Shown: positions 33,178-45,280, counted from the first letter of the stretch. The stretch: 64,000 nt of DNA from Chlorocebus sabaeus (GCF_047675955.1 NC_132925.1:18996688-19060687); one strand, 5' to 3'. Notes: generated by a model from the sequence alone, not told the origin. A program made the numbers and translations.

Positions 33178-36100
33178 GATAAGTTGAGATTTTCTTTTTT
33201 TCTCAAAGTAATTGAGTAAAGTATATTGATATTATTTTGAGAACAGATAAAATCTTGTAAATACGTCTTCACATATCAAACATTTTTCCAAGCAAATAAA
33301 ACATGGGCAGAAATGTATGTGCCCAGGGACTATGCATTTTATCAAGCACACCAATGAGAACAGTGGAGCTCTGTTGCCTTCATTTGTAAATGTTCTGCTG
33401 ATTATTACCCACTTGATTCTGTTGTTAGTTCCAACACCTGCTAGTTAGGAGAAGCACTGCCAAGTTCTGAAATGAAGTCCCAGTACGGCCAACCTTACTT
33501 GGCCCACAATATCCTTATGGAAGTGCAGTCCAAGCATTTCCATAGCTGTGGTTAGTCTACCATTAAAAAATGAACCCAGATTGGAGATTATTAGAAATTT
33601 TCCAGATGCTAAGTCTATATATACATTCTATCTGAAAAATTGTGTGCTTAGATATACAAAGGTTTACCCCATAATAATTAATGTTTAGTCTTGGCTGCTG
33701 CCCATTGTAAGCAACTGTAAGATGTTTCCTGTCATATTGTTCCTTGATGGGCTGATATTCAATAAGTTAGAAATACCTTTCAGCAAACAGATTTTATGTT
33801 TTAACTTTAACGGAATACCAAATGGTTGAATAAGTCAAAAAGTCTCTTTACATCTTTGGTTCCCCAAATACTCCCTGAATTGCAAAATGAATTCCATGGT
33901 AGACTTTCCCTTTCAGAGACTGTCCTTTCCCCTTGCTTTGAAAAGATGAACTAGTCTGTGTGGCTGTCCTGTGCTCACAGACGGTCCCACTGAATCATTA
34001 TATTGAAATGCCTACATCTCTACATTTTTCAAGTCTACTGTAGTTGTAGAAGCACGGGTGTGAAAAAATAATTGATTGATTTTCATCATCATTTTCACCT
34101 TTCCTAATTCTGCAACAAATAAACTGCAGTTTAATGAGAAACTCATCCAGGTACAGAGGGATAAGCCATAGCAATCCTCAGATGCTCAGACGAATTGCGG
34201 GCATTTCTTTCTCTATTTATCCTTTACCACACAGTTGTCCCCTTTGTTCAGGAATCACGGTGAGAAGGTTGGGATTTGAGTGCCCTGGGATATTATAATA
34301 AAATATGTAAATGTGATGCATATTGAATTGCAGTTCTGTAACTTGCAGTGTATTTTGAATGAATTGTCATCCTAAAAGGTACAATCGCTTCACTAATTTC
34401 AGCTGTCCTAAGTTTCTCACAACTTTCCTTCATATCCGTATCAGAAAAGACTCTTACTTTTTTGCCAGGCCAAGAAAGAAAAATAGTTTATACTTCATTT
34501 TGTAAGAACTAAGTCGGACCAACGAACTCAGAAGCGTGAGTTTAAGTTGTCAAAAGAAAGAGACTCGGATAAAAAATGCCTCAGACTAAACATTCACACA
34601 TCATCTATCTGGACTTGACTTTGACCAGTCTGCTTTTAAATCTCTGGAGATGCATTGCAGGTGGCAGAGTCAGTGGTCTCCAGAGCTGCCAGCCTCCCAT
34701 GTTAGGTGGCCACAGACAGCTGACTATCATTGTGAAGGTTCAAAAAGACTGAATAAACATCTACATTTTCATAAAGAACCAAGGAATTCCAGATGCGCCA
34801 AGCCAGTGAGAGAAATGCTGTGGAAAGGAAGTGGTAACAGCCACTCCCACATCTCTTGGACAGACATTCACATTTTCTACTCAGGGCATCTACTTACCCC
34901 CACATGTAAGAACTATACAAACATCACTTTCACAACCCATCCCAGTGAAGGTCTATTTTGATTCCAGAAATTTAGCAAGTTGACGAAAGAAGTCTACCTA
35001 TGAAAATTCCTGGCCACTTTCCTCCAATTTGAGACAAGAATGACAAGGAATATTTTTTCCCTCTCAGGAAAGAGAATCCTGCTGAGATTGGAATTGTCCA
35101 TTCTAGACAGGGCCTGGCTTCTAGAATTTTAGGCAATACACAGTTAGTTTTAAAAAATGTGGGTAGTGAAATCAGACATACAGAAATACCATTAATACTT
35201 TTGAGTATTGTTATTTGATGTTTTAGAGGGAAAGAAATATTTTTTATTGGACATTTTAAAGGCCAGAATATTTTTCAAATATATTCTTTCTTCTAGGTTA
35301 ACCATTGCTCCTTTATTGAGGAACTGTCTTATTTAAATGTGGTAGAGAAGAATTCAGCTCAAAAATTGTTAATATTGGAAATAGAAATGATTTTTTCTGG
35401 AATCTGTAGCTCTATTGCTCTTATGCTGGTTGTCAGGTGGATTTTGGAACCAGATTTCTACATGTTCTGTTCCTACGATAGCAGGATCCTTCCCTGTGGG
35501 AATGGAGGGTTTCACACTGTTTTACTCTATGTCAAGTGTTAAGTTTCTAATCACTATCCCTGAAAAGCATCCTTAAAACATAGTGACAATAAAATATGTG
35601 TTCTCAGATTTTTAGTGAGGAATATTCAAATGGTTCCATTTGAATTCAAATTCAGTAAAATGGAATAGTTTTAGCAAATAAGTTGCAACTATTTGTGTGG
35701 AAATTATTTCCTTTAGAGGCACCATTCTTACATTTAACACTTATTGAATTGCCTAGCATGTTCATTTATATTTTACCATTTTAGTCTCTACTTATAAAGT
35801 GAAAAGTTTTCTTTCTCTAAAATTTTCAGGCATCTGAAAGTAGATGGAGAAATCTAAAAATGAAGAAGCAGAAATAGGCCTAATCATGAAGAACAGCAAA
35901 TCCCATGTACCAACTGAAATTAATGTTTTTCTTGATAGGCATATTGGAGAAAAGAAGATGCTAAGAAAGAAACTTATTATTAATGAAAATGTATTGGTTT
36001 CATGCAAACTAGGATCAGATTTTATAAATGATAGGACTTTTAACTTGATAATGTTAGAGTCTAAAATGCCATGCAGAATTTGGTTTTTCTTTTTTCTTTT

Positions 36101-36276
36101 GATGTCTGCACTTTGTGAGGTTATCAATTAATCCTTTACAAGCTAATTGAAGTGCAGACTTGTGACAGAACAACAATTAGAATTAAAGGAGTTAATAAAA
36201 CTATAGGACTGCGCCATATGACTCAAAGTTTATGATCTATACATTGAGTAATTTAGACTAAAGTCATCTGAAAAAT
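33178..36276. other. Repeat-poor non-coding stretch of about 3.1 kb
   Basis: I recognise no Alu, LINE or LTR here, the longest such run next to 2.4-6.5 kb. Within 34,040-34,400 are several homeodomain/POU-like words (ATAATTGATTGATTTTC, GTGATGCATATTGAATT). Frames at 35,844-36,131 (+) and 35,792-36,127 (-) overlap in antisense and look like chance. Any regulatory role is conjecture. Confidence 0.4.
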
Positions 36277-36292
36277 AAATTAGAAGCCATTT

Positions 36293-36602
36293 AATTTTAT
36301 TATTTATTTATTATTATTATTTGAGACAGAATCTTGCTTTGTCACCCAGGCTGGTGTGCAGTGGTGTGATAGCTGACTGCAACCTCCACTTCCTAGGCTC
36401 AAGTGATTGTCATGCCTCAACCTCCTGAGTAGCTAGCATTACAGGCATGCACCACCACGCATGGCTAAGTTTTATATTTTTAGTAGAGATGGGGTTTTAC
36501 CATATTGGCCAGACTGGTCTCAGACTCCTGGCCTCAAGTGATCTACCTGCCTTGGCCTCCCAAAGTACTGGGATTACAGGCATGAGCCACTGTGCCCGGC
36601 CC
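36293..36602 (-). mobile_element. Alu (AluS or older), minus strand
   Basis: Left tail made of TTTATTTATTATTATTATTT, then reversed Alu arms (TTGTCACCCAGGCTGG, GGGATTACAGGCATGAGCCAC). AAATTAGAAGCCATTT (36,277-36,292) and AAATTAGGAGCCATTT (36,603-36,618) form a 16-base target duplication with one mismatch. Many CpGs lost, so older than the copy at 32 kb. Confidence 0.95.
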
Positions 36603-36618
36603 AAATTAGGAGCCATTT

Positions 36619-38225
36619 GAGAGTTCAGTAAACTCTGTTGATTGTTCGTATTTCACTCCATGCGCAGAAGACTATGACCTATTAACTTCAGAGTAATTCT
36701 TGCTAGTACTACACCATAGGATTGAGCCAACCATTATATTGAAAGTGGGGCTCTGTACACATGGATTGAATGAATTCAAGACTGCCAACTATTGTCAGTT
36801 AGTAGCTGAATTGCAGAGATCTTGGCACAGAGTATTTAAAAATATGCTTTGGCTAGTCCCAAAAGAATTACTTTACTTTTAGAGTACTTTGAAAACACAC
36901 CATAAATGTGTGTTTGGCACAGGTTTATCTACTATATTCATCCGTATGTTTTCATGGAAACTATCAGTCCACCAAAGCTTTTACATAGAAATATAATATC
37001 CTTGAATGAAAGTGATTGGAAAAGAATCAATTTCCTCTGTATACTGGGGCTATAATAATAAAATGCATAAAGGGGTCAGGGGTTGGACAAACTTGTAGAA
37101 TGAATTGTCCATTGTTTATCATCTATACTTCACATGTAAGAGTTATCAATATCAATTCAATCAATAGCAAGGAAGGAATGCTTGTTTCACTTAATGTTGA
37201 ATACACACATGCACACACACACACACACACGTGCACACACAGTATACATAGAATAGAGTCTTCCCTGGGATGGCAGAGTAGTGTTATTTCAAGAAAGCTG
37301 AACTTGGAATCTGGGAAACTTGGTCTAGCCCAGTTTTTCTATAAACTCATTGTGTAACCATAGGTAAGGCACAATCACTATGAGTCTCAGTCTCCTTTTT
37401 GTAAATCAAAGGAGTTTGACTCTTTCTAAGATATTTTTGCTCTGTACTTTTTGATTTGCAGGGCATCCCCTGCAGATAAGAGGAAAGTGGGAAGGGGGCA
37501 AATACAATGAGTAATGAGATGACTTCCCAGATTTTGCTCCTTCCCAATGACTGTGAATTCACCATGTCTGTGAATCTATGTTTATTAGCACAAGAAGCTC
37601 TTGCTGCTTAAGCTCAGCATTTCCATCATCAGGTCAGGAACTAAAAAGCATGGCACAAACCAGCTAAATTCTAGAGTCATAATGACTCAGTAGCTTAAGA
37701 GGCCAAATCAGAGTTTATGTGGGAATAGCTAGCTTCATAAACATTCTTGGCATGATTGGCTTCAGGGACCATGCTTTGAATAAGCAACCTATTGACACCA
37801 AGCAAGGTCTAGGGATGGAGATTCTGACTCAATCCAAGGGTTTCAACCTCTTCTCGGTCTCTATGACACAAGGCCTCTGTCTTGGGCTAGCGCTGCAACT
37901 GCCACTTACTCTTTCTTGCTCTTTCTTGCTTTCAGTTCCACGTTTACAAGATGAGATGCTGTCTAAAGTCATTTACTGTTCTGTTATTATATGCGCTCTT
38001 TAGAAGATGTAAAGTATTTGGACTCTACAATAAAACAAAGTAGTCAATTCCTATTCCCTACATGTATACTCTGCAAAATTAACTATATACATTCATTTTT
38101 ATTGTGACATACAACAAGCTGACAATGTTCTTTTACTTGTGTGAAATTAATAAGCCTGACATCTTTGGATTCCTCCTATTCTTTTACATCATGTTCACTG
38201 GATGTAGGCTACTCATTTGTGTATC
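36619..38225. other. Mostly unassigned sequence; (CA)n and a possible MIR
   Basis: A (CA)n tract is at 37,205-37,240. A diverged MIR may lie at 37,290-37,440 (GAACTTGGAATCTGGGAAACT; TCTCAGTCTCCTTTTTGTAAA). No gene recognised. Confidence 0.4.
37205..37240. repeat. (CA)n microsatellite
   Basis: CA units with one GTGC interruption (ACACACACACGTGCACACAC). Confidence 0.95.
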
Positions 38226-38635
38226 TGTATGAGTCTGTTCTCACACTGAAATAAAGAAATACCTGAGATTGGGTAGTTTGTAAATAAAAGAGGTTTGATT
38301 GTCTCACAGTTGTGCAGGCTGTACAGGAGGCATAGTGGCTTCTACTCAGCTTCCAGAGAGGCTTCAGGAAACTTACAATAATGGCAGAAGGCAAAAGGGA
38401 AGCCAGCACTTCACATACCAGAGCAGGAGGAAGAGAGAGGGTGAAAGTGCCACACACCTTAAACAACCAGATCTCATAAGAACTCACTATTTTGGTGACA
38501 GCAGCAAGGGGGATGGTGTTAAACCATTCAGGAGAAACTGTCCCCAAGATCCAACCACCAATCAGGACCCACCCACCTTCAACATTAGGGATGACAATTT
38601 GGTGTGAGATTTGGTGGGGATGCAGATCCATGTCA
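38226..38635 (-). mobile_element. MST-type ERVL-MaLR solo LTR, minus strand
   Basis: TGTATGAGTCTGTTCTCACAC start, CAGAAGGCAAAAGGGAAGCC, GAAAGTGCCACACACCTTAA, AACCAGATCTCATAAGAACT and TTGGTGTGAGATTTGGTGGGG mark a reversed MSTB-like LTR. Flanks GTATC and GCATC differ at one base, a plausible 5-base target duplication. Confidence 0.88.
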
Positions 38636-38814
38636 GCATCACTTGCTTCTCAGCTTTAATAGGCCTCCCTTAAATCCCCCAAAATCTATTCTTAAGTATT
38701 CTTTGAATTCTTCTCATTGCATCAAAGAATTCTTCTTTTTAAGAAAAGACACAAAGTTCTCTGTAGCATATAGCAATGATAGTCAACACTGGGTATTGCC
38801 AGAGAAAGATGATG

Positions 38815-39235
38815 TGTATTAGTTTGCTGGTGCTGCAGTGACCAAATTGGGTGGCTTACACAACAGAAATGTGTTGTCTCAATGTTCTGGAGGATAGAAA
38901 TTTGAGACCAAGGTGTCAGCAGGGTCAGTTCCTTCTGAGGGCTGTGAGGGAGAATTTGTTTCATGCCTCTTTCCTAGCATTTGTTGGTTTGTTAACAATA
39001 CGGTGTTGCTTGATTTGTAGAAGTATCACTTCAGTCTCTGATGCCATCTTCACATGGTGTCCTCCACATTTGCGCATCTGTGTCCTACTTTCCTCTTTTT
39101 ATAAGGAAACCAGTCATACTGGATGAGGGGCTACCCTAGTCCTATATGACTGCATCTTACCTTAACTAATTAACATCCACAACAATTCTTCCAAATATGG
39201 TCACATTTTAGGGGAATGCAATTCAAACCATTGCA
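38815..39235 (-). mobile_element. MLT1-type ERVL-MaLR solo LTR, minus strand
   Basis: TGTATTAGTTTGCTGGTGCTG start, GGGTGGCTTACACAACAGAA, CAAGGTGTCAGCAGGGTCAG, CATCTTCACATGGTGTCCTC and CCAAATATGGTCACATTTTA follow the reversed MLT1 order, with a diverged right end near CCATTGCA. Confidence 0.8.
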
Positions 39236-39285
39236 TATAGCTTCCAGTATTCTTAGTGTGGGGAGAATCCTATTAATGAAATTGG

Positions 39286-39324
39286 TTTCAGAGCTCAGTT
39301 GATCAAAGTTTCAGAGCTCAGTTG
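39286..39324 (+). repeat. 16-base direct repeat, period 23
   Basis: TTTCAGAGCTCAGTTG at 39,286-39,301 and again at 39,309-39,324 with no mismatch. Confidence 0.9.
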
Positions 39325-39977
39325 CATTAATAATACATTTCTATGGAAGACTCTTGACTAAATTATGCAGGACCAGTGAGTTTGCTGTTATTCTGCTGTC
39401 TCTTTCCAGGTCCTTTTGCTGTTGGTGGGTCTGCTACCCTTAATTCTTTTGTGTACACGCACTTCAGAACAGATATGTAATTTATAATTAAACTTCCGCC
39501 ACAGCCTTCATCGATTTAGGGAACATCTCTGATCTCTCTTGCTAATCATGACAGAATTTTAGAGTCTATTTAACTTCTTAGCTGGTAGCTCTATTTGACA
39601 TGCTTACAGAATTACGAGATGTTAAATTTTAAAAATTATCTCTCTATATTTCACTTCAAGTCATCCTCTTCACTTTCATCATCAACAAGGTTACCATTTT
39701 AGCCAACTCCTCATTTCTATGACTAGTTCTTTTATTCTGGTCTCAGAAAACCTTGACCTTCTTAAGTCTTCTCTCCATCTCCAGCATCCAACTTATCAAA
39801 AGTCACTATGATTTTTCTCTTTGACTTGTCTCCAATTTCCACCATACCTAGGAGAAATTGCAAGCATCTGTTTTAAGCACTTTATTTGGGGAAAATATTC
39901 CTATCTTTGCCTGTTCACAGAAATATCTAGAACCCATTATTTGTGAGGGAGAAAGGGTGGGGCATAAGATTTATCAA
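39325..39977. other. Unassigned non-coding sequence
   Basis: Nothing recognised. Confidence 0.4.
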
Positions 39978-39990
39978 ACACAAGTTTCTT
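39978..39990 (+). repeat. Target-site duplication of 5'-truncated L1 (first copy), left
   Basis: ACACAAGTTTCTT, repeated exactly at 40,731-40,743. Confidence 0.93.
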
Positions 39991-40728
39991 TTATTTATTT
40001 ATTTATTTATTTATTTATTATTAAACTTCAAGTTGTAGGGTACATGTGCACAACGTGCAGGTTTGCTACATATGTATACTTGTGCCATGTTGGTGTGCTG
40101 CACCCATCAACTCGTCATTTACATCAGGTATAACTCCCAATGCAATCCCTCCCCCCTCCCCCCTCCCCATGATAGGCCCCGGTGTGTGATGTTCCCCTTC
40201 CCGAGTCCAAGTGATCTCATTGTTCAGTTCCCACCTACGAGTGAGAACATGCGGTGTTTGGTTTTCTGTTCTTGTGATAGTTTGCTAAGAATGATGGTTT
40301 CCAGCTGCATCCATGTCCCTACAAAGGACACAAACTCATCCTTTTTTATGGCTGCATAGTATTCCATGGTGTATATGTGCCACATTTTCTTAATCCAATC
40401 TGTCACTGATGGACATTTGGGTTGATTCCAAGTCTTTGCTATTGTGAATAGTGCTGCAATAAACATACGTGTGCATGTGTCTTTATAGCAGCATAATTTA
40501 TAATCCTTTGGGTATATACCTAGTAATGGGATGGCTGGGTCATATGGTACATCTAGTTCTAGATCCTTGAGGAATTGCCATACTGTTTTCCATAATGGTT
40601 GAACTAGTTTACAATCCCACCAACAGTGTAAAAGTGTTCCTATTTCTCCACATCCTCTCCAGCACCTGTTGTTTCCTGACTTTTTAATGATCGCCATTCT
40701 AACTGGTGTGAGATGGTATCTCATTGTC
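39991..40728 (-). mobile_element. Young 5'-truncated L1, first of a near-identical pair
   Basis: Minus orientation: a TTTA-rich tail (reverse of a TAAA-type polyA), then the L1 3' UTR with its C-rich block (CCCTCCCCCCTCCCCCCTCC-type), then the end of ORF2, breaking off at 40,727. A 13-base exact target duplication flanks it. Very close in sequence to the copy at 42,455-43,423; by eye only about half a dozen differences in some 715 bases. Confidence 0.95.
40224..40727 (-). pseudogene. L1 ORF2 C-terminal fragment (about 168 codons)
   Basis: Open to the natural stop after KTKHRMFSLVGGN. Contains TMRYHLTPVRMAIIKKSGNN, the cysteine-rich stretch (CWRGCG..LLHCWWDC..CCYKDTCTRM) and WIKKMWHIYTMEYYAAIKK of the ORF2p C-terminal domain, whose role is RNA binding. 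The endonuclease and reverse transcriptase are absent because the insertion is 5'-truncated. Confidence 0.95.
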
Positions 40729-40743
40729 AGACACAAGTTTCTT

Positions 40744-40960
40744 TGCTAGGTACTCTACATAGACTATCTTATTTTAATCACATAATAATCCCATGATATG
40801 TTTTTGCCTAAATTTATGAACAAGATAGAGACAATCTAAAGAAGTTATTTTTGACCATAAACTAATAGCCAAGGAGAAAAGATCTCTGGAGAGTTTTACA
40901 TTTCAGTAAGAACTGCTGGACTTTAATAACATTTGAATGATAATAATAATGTTGATAATA
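40744..40960. other. Unassigned AT-rich sequence
   Basis: Nothing recognised. Confidence 0.4.
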
Positions 40961-40964
40961 TATT

Positions 40965-41190
40965 TATTAACCACTTACTTTCTGTTAGGCTCTGGCCCAC
41001 AAATGCTTTGACTACTTTATGCCATTTTATCCTCACAACAACCTTCGGAGGAAGGTGAAAACTTGTTTTAGAACATGAGAAAACTGAGGCTAAGGGAGGT
41101 AAAATAACTTGACCAAAGTTTCATAGCTGGGAGTTAGTAAAACCCATATTGGAACTCAATCAGCTTGAGTTCAGATCCTTTACTTTTAAT
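40965..41190 (-). repeat. MIR SINE, minus strand
   Basis: CATTTTATCCTCACAACAACC, AACATGAGAAAACTGAGGCTA, GGGAGGTAAAATAACTTGACC, TTTCATAGCTGGGAGTTAGTA are the reversed MIR core in good order. Confidence 0.85.
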
Positions 41191-41229
41191 GACAACACTA
41201 TTTGAAAATGTGAAATATCACACGTTATT

Positions 41230-41375
41230 TTCTACTTAGTCATCTTTTACAAAACCACTCCCAGCTCTCTTCATTAAAATTGCCATACTTAAACACTACA
41301 CTTCTCCCCATAGCCTCTAGCTGAGTGTTGGGCACAAAGTTTATACTCAATACATACTTTCAGTAATTTCCTTCA
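41230..41375 (+). repeat. Possible L2 LINE tail
   Basis: AGCTGAGTGTTGGGCACAAAG then TTTATACTCAATACATAC resembles the L2 end. Weak. Confidence 0.4.
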
Positions 41376-42440
41376 TAATTGAAAGCTGTTTCTTTATAAC
41401 TAGCCATATGAATGTGATTTTAGACACACTAAATACAACTGGAAAAGTCATTACTAGATTATGGGTTGAGAAAAATATTGGACACAGAGTTAACACTAAT
41501 GTTTTAGCCCTGTTTTGTCACTAACACCTGTTATACTCAGTTTTTTCATCTGTAAATTGGAAAGCTTTGTTTTAGAATGTTTTGGTCTAAAATGATTTTT
41601 AAATGTGTACCCCACATTTTGTAGTTCTGGTCATGCTTTAATTATGTTAGAAAATATGTCCATATTTGGTTAATAGCAAAGAACATTTGGAATGTCGATT
41701 TTAGTATAGTGGTTTTATTCCCTGGTATTTAGGAATGCAAATAATGTGTACCCAGGATTCGGTGTGTGTATGTGTGTGTGTTTGTGTGTGTGGTTAGTAT
41801 CAGTGGTCAGATTTAATCTAATCTGTGTGTTCACCCAGAAATACACATGTGCTCGGTGTCCAACCATATTAACCACGAAATTGGTAGCACATGTTATCTT
41901 CTTTGATGTTTCATATCATTCTCTTCACATTTTAATTCCAACCCTTAAAAAGAGACTATTTCGTATTTCGCATGCATTAAAATTAGCAGCAGGTGAACTA
42001 TATATAGTACATTAATTAAAATTGGAGATCCAAACAGGCAGGCCTTCATATAATTTGCCCATAGGTGTACAGCAAATATTGCATTTAAAGCCATATAATC
42101 TGATTCCTAAGCCAACTCACTAACCATTCTCTGAAAGAGAAATTTGAACGACTTTCCACTTAGCAAATTTTTAAATAGAAAAAATTCTTTATGAAAATTG
42201 CCATACTTCAACAATAAACGGTATATGAGTCTTGAAAAGCCAGTTTGTAAAAACAAAGTTTCAGTGAGTTACTCCCCAACCCTTAGCTTTTATCAACATT
42301 CACTTAATTTTCAGATTTGTTCTTGGCCTCCATAGAGCACTTCCTTTGGATATAACCCAATCTCCTGATTTAGAATGTTCTCAGCTCCATTGCTTCCATA
42401 GCTTCTTCAGGTATAAAAACTTTTACATATTATTTTTTCT
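41376..42440. other. Unassigned sequence with (GT)n
   Basis: A diverged MIR may lie at 41,470-41,600 (TTTTTTCATCTGTAAATTGG). GT-rich microsatellite at 41,762-41,793. Nothing else recognised. Confidence 0.4.
41762..41793. repeat. (GT)n microsatellite, interrupted
   Basis: GTGTGTGTATGTGTGTGTGT with TTTGTGTGTGTG continuing. Confidence 0.93.
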
Positions 42441-42454
42441 ATATCCAATTTTTT

Positions 42455-43423
42455 TTCTTTTATTTATTTATTTATTTATTTTTAAAATTTATTTATTATT
42501 ATACATGTAGGGTACATGTGCATAACGTGCAGGTTTGTTACATATGTATACTTGTGCCATGTTGGTGTGCTGCACCCATCAACTCGTCATTTACATCAGG
42601 TATAACTCCCAATGCAATCCCTCCCCCCTCCCCCCTCCCCATGATAGGCCCCGGTGTGTGATGTTCCCCTTCCCGAGTCCAAGTGATCTCATTGTTCAGT
42701 TCCCACCTACGAGTGAGAACATGCGGTGTTTGGTTTTCTGTTCTTGTGATAGTTTGCTAAGAATGATGGTTTCCAGCTGCATCCATGTCCCTACAAAGGA
42801 CACAAACTCATCCTTTTTTATGGCTGCATAGTATTCCATGGTGTATATGTGCCACATTTTCTTAATCCAATCTGTCACTGATGGACATTTGGGTTGATTC
42901 CAAGTCTTTGCTATTGTGAATAGTGCTGCAATAAACATACGTGTGCATGTGTCTTTATAGCAGCATAATTTATAATCCTTTGGGTATATACCCAGTAATG
43001 GGATGGCTGGGTCATATGGTACATCTAGTTCTAGATCCTTGAGGAATCGCCATACTGTTTTCCATAATGGTTGAACTAGTTTACAATCCCACCAACAGTG
43101 TAAAAGTGTTCCTGTTTCTCCACATCCTCTCCAGCACCTGTTGTTTCCTGACTTTTTAATGATCGCCATTCTAACTGGTGTGAGATGGTATCTCATTGTG
43201 GTTTTGATTTGCATTTCTCTGATGGCCAGTGATGATGAGCATTTTTTCATGTGTTTGTTGGCTGTATGAATGTCTTCTTTTGAGAAATGTCTGTTCATAT
43301 CCTTTGCCCACTTTTTGATGGGGTTGTTTGTTTTTCTCTTGTAAATTTGTTTGAGTTCTTTGTAGGTTCTGGATATTAGCCCTTTGTCAGATGAGTAGAT
43401 TGCAAAAATTTTCTCCCATTCTG
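42455..43423 (-). mobile_element. Young 5'-truncated L1, second of a near-identical pair
   Basis: Same orientation and same 3' UTR as the copy at 39,991-40,728 but about 225 bases longer at the 5' side. Flanked by CTATATCCAATTTTT (about 42,440-42,454) and TGTATATCCAAATTTTT (about 43,422-43,438), an approximate target duplication blurred by T-runs. Different flanks show that it is a separate insertion and not a duplication of the first. Confidence 0.93.
42696..43423 (-). pseudogene. L1 ORF2 C-terminal fragment (about 242 codons), frame open
   Basis: Open from the truncation point to the natural stop after FSLVGGN. Includes SDKGLISRTYKELKQIYKRK, PIKKWAKDMNRHFSKEDIH, the cysteine cluster and MWHIYTMEYYAAIKKDEF. 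No stop or frameshift in about 730 bases, which fits a recent insertion. Confidence 0.95.
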
Positions 43424-43438
43424 TATATCCAAATTTTT

Positions 43439-44288
43439 AACGTCCCCAGAGAATGAGCCTTAATTTAAAGACACACAAAATAGACATTTAAAAAGTTCTT
43501 TCTGGCTTTTCCCAATTCTTAGCTGCTTCTAATGTAGGGTATGGTGGGAGAGAAACATTCTTATTTCAATAAGTTCTATAGAAATTACATTGCTAAAACA
43601 GTCAATGAATATCTTTTCTTAGGACTAGATGGAAAGTAAAAGCAGCTTGAGTATATATTCATCCCAAGTATGCCTTCATACTTGGATAGGTGGACAGTGC
43701 TATGATCCTATTCTTTGCAAAAATATTCATTATTGAGGCAAAATAACAGGTTCTAAGTTAAAAATGGCAGGTTGACAATACTCATTTATTGTCTTCCTAT
43801 ACACTCCTCATATTCAACTGAAAGAATAGAAAGTCTATGAAAACATGTCTCATTTTTTACTTCTATGAATTTGAAGTTATTCAGGATTATCTTTTGTAAA
43901 TTGTTGACAGCCTTCATCCATTCTTCTATTGTTTATATTTCTCTTATTTATGATTTTATATGTAAATTATATTTTACATATGAATTCTTTGCTGGTTTTA
44001 GCCTTTATAAAAATTTTATCCTAACCCATGGTTTTGGTATTTATTTGTGATGTCTTTTATCAAATAAATGAATTAAACTTAGCAGTCAAATATATCCATA
44101 ATTCCCTTCATGTTTTTGTCCTGTGTGTTTTGATTAAGTAATCCTTTACTACTAGATGCATAAACATATTTTTCCATATTTTCTTTAAACAATTTAAAAT
44201 TTTGGCTTTCACATTTAGGTTTTAAATTTGGGTTTCACATTTAGTTCTATCCATTTATCTATCATTTATTTTCTTTCTAATTTTTCAA
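43439..44288. other. Unassigned AT-rich sequence, possibly old L1 toward its right end
   Basis: 44,130-44,288 vaguely resembles reversed old L1 ORF2 sequence (TTTTGGCTTTCACATTTAGG). Nothing firm. Confidence 0.35.
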
Positions 44289-44880
44289 ATTTTTATTTCA
44301 ATAGGTTTTTGGGATCACGTGTTGTTTGGTTACATGAACAATTTCTTTAGTGGTGATTTCTGAGATTTTGGTACACCCATCACTCGAGGAGTGTACACTG
44401 TATCCAATGTAAAGTCTTTTATCCCTCACTACCCCTAACCCTTTTCCCTGAGTCTCCAAAGTCCAATGTATCATTCTTATGCCTTTGCATCCTCATAGCT
44501 TAGCTCCCACATATGAATGAGAAGATACGATGCTTGGTTTTCCATTCCTGAGTCACTTTACTTAGAATAATAGTCTCCAATTCCATCCAGGTTGCTGCAA
44601 ATGCTATTATTTTGCTCCTTTTTATGGCTCAGTAATATTCCATGGTATATATGTATATCACATTTTCTTTATCCACTCGTTTATTGATGGGCATTTGGGC
44701 TGGTTCCATATTTTTGCAATTGCAAATTGTGCCGCTATGAACATGTGTATGCAAGTATCGTTTTCGTATGATGATTTCTTTTCCTCTGGTTAGATACCCA
44801 GTAGTGAGATTGCTGGGTCAAATGGTACATCTACTTTTAGTTTATTTTTCTATGTGGTATTAAGTGAGGTAGAGAAGTAA
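44289..44880 (-). mobile_element. Old L1 3' end (L1MA/L1PB-type), minus strand
   Basis: GGTTTTTGGGATCACGTGTTG, TTTCTGAGATTTTGGTACACC, CCACATATGAATGAGAAGATA, TATGGCTCAGTAATATTCCAT, CTTTATCCACTCGTTTATTGA and CCCAGTAGTGAGATTGCTGGG are reversed L1 3' UTR and ORF2 end. Diverged with broken frames. Confidence 0.9.
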
Positions 44881-45081
44881 TCTTGTCTTTTTACTACATG
44901 GGTAGCCAAATGTCTCTCACTTACATTGGTTACCCCATTCCCTTCCCAACAGTTAGCACTGCCCCAATGTCTTGCAAGAAATGTGTGTACAAAGAGAAGA
45001 TTCTAGGCTCTGCATTATCATCATTGTTCTTTTTGTCATTTCTTGCATCAAGACCATATGTCTTAATTATAGTAAGTCTTT

Positions 45082-45280
45082 TTTAACTTTTATTTTCGTT
45101 TCAGGGGTATATTTACAGATTTGTTAGCATAGGTAAACTGTGTGTTGCTGGGGCTTGGTGTACAGCTTATTTTATCACCAGATACTTAATAGGTAGGGTT
45201 TTCTTTATCTTTATTGCCCTCCTACCCTCCACCCTCAAGTAAATGCATGGTGTTTGGTTTTCTGTTCTTATATTAATTTT
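45082..45280 (-). mobile_element. Old L1 3' UTR fragment, minus strand
   Basis: CAGGGGTATATTTACAGATTT, TGTGTGTTGCTGGGGCTTGG, TGTACAGCTTATTTTATCAC and CCTACCCTCCACCCTCAAGT match a reversed L1 3' end, followed after a deletion by GGTGTTTGGTTTTCTGTTCTT. Confidence 0.8.

Noticed and set aside
32829..33272. 147-codon minus-strand frame with a long RE repeat
   Set aside because: The RE run is just translation of the (CT)n microsatellite; the rest is LTR sequence.
35792..36131. Two overlapping antisense frames of 95 and 111 codons
   Set aside because: Mutually antisense, AT-driven, no recognised domain.
40063..40359. 98-codon plus-strand frame found identically at 42,535-42,831
   Set aside because: Exact recurrence is explained by the antisense of two near-identical L1 3' ends, not by a gene family.
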